From NCBI RefSeq assembly GCF_014861365.1, contig NZ_RRYW01000014.1, positions 1 through 48,043 on the forward strand: DNA of 48,043 bases. The letters run 5' to 3'. How positions within the stretch are numbered: the stretch's first letter is position 1; the number at the start of each line of letters is the position of its first letter. The notes below the pieces were generated by a model. It was given only the letters and a program-made list of their open reading frames with translations, had not been told where the DNA came from and did no database searches. The stretch is from Psychrobacter sp. FME6. Its GTDB lineage: Bacteria; Pseudomonadota; Gammaproteobacteria; Pseudomonadales; Moraxellaceae. Shown here in pieces: positions 42,857 to 48,043 of this stretch. Both the position numbers and the translations under genes were made by a program.

Positions 42857-44749
42857 GTGAGCGACATGGTAAAAAATACCTTATTGTGGCTGGTGGTAAT
42901 CGGCGTTTTGGTGCTGGTGTTTAGCGGCTTTGACCAATCATCTGAGCCGGATAACCTTAACTACTCTGAGTTTGTGACCGCGGTGTCAGAAAATCAAGTA
43001 GCCAGTGTCGAGATCGATGGCGAGCAGATCACCGGCGAAAAGAAAAATGGCTCATCTTTTGAGACCATTAGACCAGCTGTGTCAGATGACGAGCTGATGC
43101 CAATGCTGCGTGAGAACCAAGTCGAAGTTCAAGGAACAGCGCCGAAGCGTCAAAGCGTCTTGATGCAGTTACTAATAGCCAGTTTCCCAATTCTATTGAT
43201 TATTGGTCTGTTTTTATTCTTTATGCGTAACATGCAAGGCGGCGCTGGCGGTAAAGGCGGCGGCCCTATGAGCTTTGGTAAATCAAAGGCCAAAATGCTG
43301 ACTGAAGACCAAATCAAGGTCAACTTTGAAGACGTTGCTGGCTGTGAAGAGGCCAAAGAAGAAGTCGTTGAAGTGGTCGAGTTCTTACGTGATCCTGATA
43401 AATTTACCAAACTGGGTGCGACGATTCCACGTGGTATTTTGATGGTAGGTCCACCAGGTACGGGTAAAACGCTATTGGCAAGAGCCATTGCTGGCGAAGC
43501 AAAAGTGCCTTTCTTTTCAATTTCAGGTTCTGATTTTGTTGAAATGTTCGTGGGTGTCGGTGCCTCACGGGTACGTGATATGTTCGAGCAAGCGAAGAAA
43601 AGCGCTCCTTGTATCATCTTTATCGATGAGATTGATGCGGTCGGTCGCCATCGTGGCTCAGGTACGGGCGGCGGTAATGATGAACGCGAGCAAACGCTTA
43701 ACCAATTATTAGTCGAGATGGATGGTTTTGAAGGTAATGAAGGCGTCATCGTCATTGCTGCTACTAACCGCGCCGATGTTCTTGATAAAGCCCTGCTGCG
43801 CCCTGGTCGTTTTGACCGTCAGGTACAAGTGGGCTTGCCAGACATCAAAGGTCGTGAGCAAATTCTAAAAGTGCATTTGAAAAAACTACCGAATACAACG
43901 AGTGTCGATGCTCATTCACTTGCTCGTGGCACTCCTGGATTCACAGGTGCGCAATTGGCCAACCTTGTCAACGAAGCGGCGCTATTTGCCGCACGCCGTA
44001 ACAAGAAAAGCGTCGATATGAATGACTTCGAGGACGCGAAAGATAAGCTATACATGGGACCTGAACGTAAATCAATGGTGATACGTGAAGAAGAACGCCG
44101 TGCTACTGCTTACCATGAATCTGGCCATGCGTTAGTTGCTGAACTGCTACCGGGTACCGATCCGGTGCATAAAGTGACGATTATGCCGCGCGGATTTGCC
44201 CTCGGGGTGACGTGGCAGTTGCCGGAGCACGATCAAACCAGCATGTATAAGTCGAAAATGCTGAGTGATCTCGCCATCTTATTTGGTGGACGTATCGCTG
44301 AAGAAGTCTTTATTAATCAAATGTCGACGGGTGCTTCTAACGATTTTGAACGAGCGACTAAGATGGCACGCGCTATGGTGACCAAATATGGTATGTCCGA
44401 CGCGCTTGGCATCATGGTCTACGAAGACGATGATAGCTCACAAGGTTACTTTGGCGGTAGCCGCACTATTTCAGAAGCGACTCAGCAAAAGGTCGATGAA
44501 GAAGTTCGCCGTATGCTAGAAGAGCAATATGATATCGCCCGTGAGTTGATCGAAGGCAACCAAGAAAAAGTGCATGCCATGGTTGATGCATTGATGAAAT
44601 GGGAAACCATTGACCGTGATCAGCTGCAGGATATTTTAGCAGGCGAAGAGCCACGTCCGCCAAAAGTGTATCAGCATAACGAAGTCAACTTAGCAAAAAA
44701 TGATATCACCACAACGAATTCAACACCGCCACCATTACCAGCGATGTAG
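42857..44749 (+). CDS. ftsH: ATP-dependent zinc metalloprotease FtsH
   Basis: A membrane-bound AAA+ protease for membrane quality control and, in E. coli, LpxC and sigma-32 turnover. Two membrane segments (about residues 6-22 and 98-119) flank a periplasmic part. Then come Walker [14 protein letters not shown] (about 197-209), Walker [13 protein letters not shown] (about 252-263), the second region of homology [20 protein letters not shown] (about 302-321) and the zinc site [14 protein letters not shown] (about 416-429). 630 residues is normal (E. coli 644). The start is GTG 42857 (TGGGAA 7 nt upstream); ATG 42866 aligns better with the E. coli N-terminus. Terminator at 44776-44804. Confidence 0.97.
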   Translation: MSDMVKNTLLWLVVIGVLVLVFSGFDQSSEPDNLNYSEFVTAVSENQVASVEIDGEQITGEKKNGSSFETIRPAVSDDELMPMLRENQVEVQGTAPKRQSVLMQLLIASFPILLIIGLFLFFMRNMQGGAGGKGGGPMSFGKSKAKMLTEDQIKVNFEDVAGCEEAKEEVVEVVEFLRDPDKFTKLGATIPRGILMVGPPGTGKTLLARAIAGEAKVPFFSISGSDFVEMFVGVGASRVRDMFEQAKKSAPCIIFIDEIDAVGRHRGSGTGGGNDEREQTLNQLLVEMDGFEGNEGVIVIAATNRADVLDKALLRPGRFDRQVQVGLPDIKGREQILKVHLKKLPNTTSVDAHSLARGTPGFTGAQLANLVNEAALFAARRNKKSVDMNDFEDAKDKLYMGPERKSMVIREEERRATAYHESGHALVAELLPGTDPVHKVTIMPRGFALGVTWQLPEHDQTSMYKSKMLSDLAILFGGRIAEEVFINQMSTGASNDFERATKMARAMVTKYGMSDALGIMVYEDDDSSQGYFGGSRTISEATQQKVDEEVRRMLEEQYDIARELIEGNQEKVHAMVDALMKWETIDRDQLQDILAGEEPRPPKVYQHNEVNLAKNDITTTNSTPPPLPAM

Positions 44750-44775
44750 TTGTTAATTGATTAACCTTCAATAAA

Positions 44776-44804
44776 AAAAGCCCTTTTTGATAAAGGGCTT
44801 TTTT
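44776..44804 (+). terminator. Terminator after ftsH
   Basis: AAGCCCTTT pairs with AAAGGGCTT around TTGAT, with six T after it. A canonical intrinsic terminator. Confidence 0.93.
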
Positions 44805-44866
44805 GTGGCTATCATTCTATGAACGCTTTAGGACAGAATAAGATTTACTGGTATCATAAGCACAGC

Positions 44867-45004
44867 TATAGTTAAAATACTTTAAAAACGCTACGATACT
44901 GCGGGTATAGTTTTTTTGCAGCCTCTGTCTGCGTAGGCACAGCAAGCAAGAAGAAACGGTACCTGCAGTACGTGATGTAGCGATATTACTTCTCACTGAC
45001 TATA
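44867..45004 (+). repeat. Repeat family B, full copy B3 (138 bp)
   Basis: Nearly the same sequence as 9311-9448. Ends are TATAGTTAAAATACTTTAAA and TTCTCACTGACTATA, with core GCCTCTGTCTGCGTAGGCAC (44921-44940). It lies between the ftsH terminator and a family A copy, so the ftsH-folP gap is almost wholly made of repeats. Confidence 0.9.
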
Positions 45005-45025
45005 GCAATCATTAGAATGTTTCTT

Positions 45026-45130
45026 ATGCCAAACCCAAGAATTACGATTAGCCGTGTCAAACTCGTTTAGTCTACAGTGCATAGCACTTGCACTCGTTTT
45101 CCTTGCTACTCTAATTTTTGTGAATGGTAT
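45026..45130 (+). repeat. Repeat family A, full copy 3 (105 bp)
   Basis: ATGCCAAACCCAAGAATTA at the left and TAATTTTTGTGAATGGTAT at the right form the imperfect terminal inverted repeat seen in copy 2, with the same 105-bp length. Its hydrophobic peptide frame (GTG 45054) runs in frame into folP. It ends 19 bp before the folP ATG, so it supplies part of that gene's upstream region. Confidence 0.87.
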
Positions 45131-45149
45131 TATAATAAATGGATTATTT

Positions 45150-46052
45150 ATGTCCTTATTCCAGCTTTTACCCCAACAAAAAATATCGAGTCGTGATAAA
45201 ACCTTAGATTTATCACAACCTCATGTTATGGGTATTCTCAATGTCACGCCAGATTCGTTTTCAGACGGCGGGCAGTTCAATGGGGTAGACAAGGCCGTTG
45301 CTCATTGTCAGAAAATGATAAAGGAGGGCGCTACAATCATCGATATTGGCGGCGAATCTACTCGTCCCAATGCAGATGTAGTAGCCACTAGCGATGAGGT
45401 ACAGCGTGTCGTGCCAGTTGTTCAAGCGATTAGGCAGCACTGCGGAGATGAGATTTGGCTGTCCATTGACACCAGTAACCCAGCGGTGATGCAGGCAAGT
45501 TTTGATTCAGGTGCTGATATTTGGAATGATGTACGAGCGCTGAAACGCGAGGGTGCAGCGGCACTAGCAGCTGAGCTTGATATACCTGTGATGCTGATGC
45601 ATATGCGCGGTGAGCCAACGACGATGAATAATCTGGCACAATATGACGATATAATAAGCGACGTGAGTACCGAGTTGTCAATGCGCATTGATGAAGTAAT
45701 GAGCCTTGGTGTTAAGCGTGAAAACATCATTATTGACCCAGGCTTTGGCTTTGCTAAAAACTATGAGCATCATTGCGCACTATTAAGCCAGCTTGAAAGT
45801 TTAAAAGCACTTGGGTTACCAATCATGTTTGGTATTTCACGCAAGCGTTTTTTAGCGGAAGTGTTAAGCAAGAGCAGGGTTACAGCGGTTGCAACGACTC
45901 AAGCGTTAGATCGTGATGCGGTAGGCACGACGGCTGGCATTTTTGCGCTACAGCAAGGAGCAAGTATCATTCGTACGCATAATGTGGCTATGATGCAGCA
46001 AGCGGTGGCATTATGGAATCAATTATCTGCGTATAATCATCCTGAATCTTAA
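45150..46052 (+). CDS. folP: Dihydropteroate synthase
   Basis: Condenses p-aminobenzoate with dihydropterin pyrophosphate in folate synthesis; the target of sulfonamides. Signature 1, VMGILNVTPDSFSDGGQF (about residues 26-43), and signature 2, IIDIGGESTRPNA (about 65-77), are present, as are the C-terminal GISRKRFLAEVL (about 232-243) and IIRTHNVAMM (about 275-284). 300 residues; E. coli has 282. ATG 45150 gives a family-like N-terminus. The longer frame from GTG 45054 adds 32 hydrophobic residues encoded by a family A repeat. No clear ribosome-binding site precedes 45150. folP follows ftsH as in E. coli; glmM is not in the window. Confidence 0.95.
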   Translation: MSLFQLLPQQKISSRDKTLDLSQPHVMGILNVTPDSFSDGGQFNGVDKAVAHCQKMIKEGATIIDIGGESTRPNADVVATSDEVQRVVPVVQAIRQHCGDEIWLSIDTSNPAVMQASFDSGADIWNDVRALKREGAAALAAELDIPVMLMHMRGEPTTMNNLAQYDDIISDVSTELSMRIDEVMSLGVKRENIIIDPGFGFAKNYEHHCALLSQLESLKALGLPIMFGISRKRFLAEVLSKSRVTAVATTQALDRDAVGTTAGIFALQQGASIIRTHNVAMMQQAVALWNQLSAYNHPES

Positions 46053-46081
46053 ACATCATTTAAAATAGTGAGAGTATCTCT

Positions 46082-46363
46082 ATGACCAGCACCATTCAGC
46101 CAGAACCAACCAATGAACAGCGCCGTATAATTTATCAAGCGCGTCGCGGATTAAAAGAGTTAGACTTTTATATCGATCCTTATGTCAAAGAGCTGTATTT
46201 AACGGCAGCGCCTGCTGAACAAGAGGTATTTGCAGAAATGCTCACTCATGAAGACCCTGATTTACTGGATTATTTCACCAATCAAAATCGCCCAGAAGAT
46301 GAGGCAATATGGGCGTTGGTCAATAAAATAAAAACCTGGCGCCATACTAAAGAGTTGACTTAA
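46082..46363 (+). CDS. sdhE: FAD assembly factor SdhE
   Basis: A 93-residue protein of the SdhE (YgfY, DUF339) family, which helps attach FAD covalently to succinate dehydrogenase and fumarate reductase flavoproteins. The conserved RGxxE motif is in ARRGLKELDFYIDPYV (about residues 20-35). The pattern EDPDLLDYFTNQNRPED (about 58-74) and final VNKIKTWR also fit. Family members are about 85-90 residues. It follows folP by 29 nt and precedes the YgfX-like membrane gene by 67 nt. No sdh genes are in the window. Confidence 0.88.
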   Translation: MTSTIQPEPTNEQRRIIYQARRGLKELDFYIDPYVKELYLTAAPAEQEVFAEMLTHEDPDLLDYFTNQNRPEDEAIWALVNKIKTWRHTKELT

Positions 46364-46430
46364 TAAATCTTATTAGCAGCTTATGTGCTTTAACTTGGAA
46401 TAGCAGTTCACCATTTTTTGGGAGTACACT

Positions 46431-46889
46431 ATGAGCTTGGCAACCCCATTACGTATTGACACTGCTATCCAGCCTACCAGCTACTTACGAGTATTGTTTT
46501 ATATAGGTTTATCTGTTGTCATGGTTGTGCTTGCATGGCTTGCGGCTCTAGCCTTCTGGCAATATGTACTTATCTCGATAGTTGCGGCAGCGGTCAGCAT
46601 TTATTTGATATTATCACGCCCGATATTACTACATCTTAGCCAGCCGCCCCTCAGTCAGCGTCTTGATCAACAGTGGCAACTATTGATGCGCACGGGGCGT
46701 GGTGATGAGCTATGGCAGGCACAATTAAAAGCGGTCCATCGTTATCAATGGGTGATGAGTTTTGAGTTCATAGTCATAGAGCCTTATCAGCGGCCATTAT
46801 CAGTGACGGTGTTTCGCGATCAAGTAAACCCTGAGCAATGGCGAGAATTAAATATTTTAGCCCATGTAAGTTCTACTAAAACACGGTAA
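46431..46889 (+). CDS. YgfX-like membrane protein
   Basis: A 152-residue protein with two membrane segments near the N-terminus (about residues 22-40 and 43-62), then a cytoplasmic domain ending SVTVFRDQVNPEQWRELNIL. This layout and the final FRDxVxPEQWRxLxxL pattern fit the YgfX family, the partner of SdhE/YgfY in E. coli (also called CptA/CptB, proposed there as a toxin-antitoxin pair; the flavinylation role of SdhE is better supported). Sequence identity is low, so the call leans on position next to sdhE. A GGGAG lies about 9 nt upstream of the ATG. Confidence 0.7.
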   Translation: MSLATPLRIDTAIQPTSYLRVLFYIGLSVVMVVLAWLAALAFWQYVLISIVAAAVSIYLILSRPILLHLSQPPLSQRLDQQWQLLMRTGRGDELWQAQLKAVHRYQWVMSFEFIVIEPYQRPLSVTVFRDQVNPEQWRELNILAHVSSTKTR

Positions 46890-47038
46890 TCCATTACTCT
46901 CTCGACTCCTATCAACCCTGCCTTTGTTCTATAGATTTACGAACACCTACATGTCATAACAAAATACCTATCTCTGTGCCGAAAAAGATTTGTTATATTG
47001 CAAGATAACAATAAATACTATGACAAAAAAGTGAGTAG

Positions 47039-47788
47039 ATGATGAGTTTATTAGGGAATTTAGTGAGCCAAGTGGCCCGTAATGCGATGGATCCAGAAGA
47101 TGCCCAACGCAATCCAGTCAACCAACATACTAGTCCGCGTCGTACAGGTGGCCTTGGCGATATACTGGGCGGTGTATTAGGCGGCAGCGGTGGTCAAGCG
47201 GATGGCTATAATCCTCGCCAATATGACCGTCAAACCGATAATGGTTTTGGTTTAGATGACATTCTCGGTGGACTAACAGGTGGTGGTTTAACAGGAAGTA
47301 GTCAGCGTGGTGATATGAGCTCAGGTGCGGGCGGGCTTGGCGACATATTAGGTAGCGTATTGGGTGGACAGACTATGGGTGGTCAAACTAGACAGTCTGG
47401 CTTCGGCGGTAAAGGGATGCTAATTGCTGCATTGATGCCGATGGTATTAAACTGGATCAAACGTAACGGCGGTTTGAGTGGTGCATTATCAAAAATTACT
47501 GGCATGGGCTATGAAAACCAAGCGAAGTCGTGGATGAGTAATCAACAAGACAATGACAACCTTGATCCAAACGAAATCAGTCGCTTATTTGACGACAGTG
47601 AAATCCAGCAAGTCGCTGCTCATACAGGTGCTAACGATACAGAAGTACGTCAAGGATTGGCTGAGTTACTGCCCGAGATCATGAACCAACTAACGCCGAA
47701 TGGTAACTTGGATAATGAGACTGAGGCTAACCAAGAAGTTGATCAAATTATTAGTCAGCTATCAAGCCGATTGGGTGCATTAAAGTAG
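47039..47788 (+). CDS. YidB-like (DUF937) protein with Gly-rich repeats
   Basis: A 249-residue protein whose C-terminal 90 or so residues fit the YidB/DUF937 family: SRLFDDSEIQQVAAHTGAND (about 180-199) and GLAELLPEIMNQLTPNGNLD (about 205-224). The N-terminal half is Gly-rich and carries three related copies of a GLGDILGGVLGG-type motif (about 37-50, 76-87 and 99-110). A hydrophobic stretch MLIAALMPMVLNWI lies near 127-140. No signal peptide is seen. YidB of E. coli is about 130 residues, so this is a long form. Family function is not firmly known. ATGs at 47039 and 47042 are both possible. Confidence 0.8.
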   Translation: MMSLLGNLVSQVARNAMDPEDAQRNPVNQHTSPRRTGGLGDILGGVLGGSGGQADGYNPRQYDRQTDNGFGLDDILGGLTGGGLTGSSQRGDMSSGAGGLGDILGSVLGGQTMGGQTRQSGFGGKGMLIAALMPMVLNWIKRNGGLSGALSKITGMGYENQAKSWMSNQQDNDNLDPNEISRLFDDSEIQQVAAHTGANDTEVRQGLAELLPEIMNQLTPNGNLDNETEANQEVDQIISQLSSRLGALK

Positions 47789-47827
47789 GATAATTCTTTC
47801 TATTCATTATTTTAAAGTGATAAAAAT

Positions 47828-47868
47828 AAAAAAGAGTACATATCTATGTGCTCTTTTTTTGTTTTTTT
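47828..47868 (+). terminator. Terminator after the YidB-like gene
   Basis: AAAGAGTACATA pairs with TATGTGCTCTTT (one G-U pair) with a 2-nt apex that in practice opens to a slightly larger loop, followed by a long T stretch. Confidence 0.88.
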
Positions 47869-47910
47869 AATGCTATAAAACAAGCTCATAGAAATGTATG
47901 GAACGGTAAA

Positions 47911-47938
47911 AGCACCCAGGAAATGGGGTGCATTTTTC
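47911..47938 (+). terminator. Second hairpin near the window end
   Basis: GCACC-CA pairs with TGGGGTGC (one bulge) around GGAAA, followed by ATTTTT. It lies 50 bp beyond the first terminator; it may be a back-up or serve an unseen short transcript. The last 100 bp show nothing further. Confidence 0.55.
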
Positions 47939-48043
47939 ATATTCAAGCACCATCAAACCTATATTTATTCATTTTGAACAGAGTATAAATATCTTAGATT
48001 AACACATGAAGTGCAATATCAAAGAGCAGGTGAAAAAGAGGCC

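Noticed and set aside
43150..43755. 201-residue minus-strand open frame inside ftsH
   Set aside because: A shadow of the strongly conserved ftsH AAA+ domain; Pro/Ser-rich artefact of GC-skewed codons.
46082..46889. sdhE and the YgfX-like gene as an active toxin-antitoxin module
   Set aside because: The CptA/CptB proposal exists for the E. coli pair, but flavinylation by SdhE is better supported and nothing in the sequence shows toxicity.

Overview
The window looks like a chromosomal stretch from a psychrophilic Moraxellaceae bacterium, most likely Psychrobacter. This is inferred from protein style (Asn/Gln/Asp-rich extensions), the moderately AT-rich intergenic DNA, gene order, and a dispersed repeat carrying a GCCTCTGTCTGCGTAGGC core; no search was run. 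Almost everything is housekeeping. I see no phage, IS transposase, CRISPR array, tRNA or rRNA.

Left third (1-16.4 kb): a PspC-domain membrane protein; glyQ-glyS; a small zinc-motif membrane protein; zapA with an upstream coiled-coil gene, divergent from a UPF0149/YgfB gene; a nucleoside deaminase with argE; a LysE/RhtB exporter; miaB; a lytic transglycosylase (slt); a secreted RNase T2-like protein that appears to lack both catalytic histidines; and mdh.

Middle (16.4-33 kb): a DUF2789 protein, ribF, a GNAT acetyltransferase, a DUF4878-like lipoprotein, murJ, ampD, a DUF4105 outer-membrane protein, an NAD-binding epimerase, an unrecognised 332-aa protein, pyrE, gshB, then murG-murC-ddl.

Right third (33-48 kb): ftsQ, ftsA, ftsZ and lpxC continue the division and cell-wall (dcw) cluster, with unusually long gaps. 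They are followed by dciA (replicative helicase loader), a secreted CHAP/NlpC-like protein, a DOMON-like protein, yhbY, rlmE, ftsH, folP, sdhE with a YgfX-like partner, and a YidB-like protein.

Many genes serve envelope growth: peptidoglycan precursor synthesis (murC, murG, ddl), lipid II flipping (murJ), septum assembly (ftsQ/A/Z, zapA), wall turnover and recycling (slt, ampD) and lipid A synthesis (lpxC, with FtsH as a likely LpxC-degrading protease). rlmE-ftsH-folP and sdhE-ygfX are familiar gammaproteobacterial neighbourhoods.

The least explained content is between genes: two families of short palindromic, MITE-like repeats (about 105 bp and about 138 bp) sitting mostly just after 3' ends of genes, plus several strong inverted repeats (ampD leader, after ddl, after lpxC, between rlmE and ftsH). 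Several gene starts are placed downstream of the longest open frame, using ribosome-binding sites and family N-termini.
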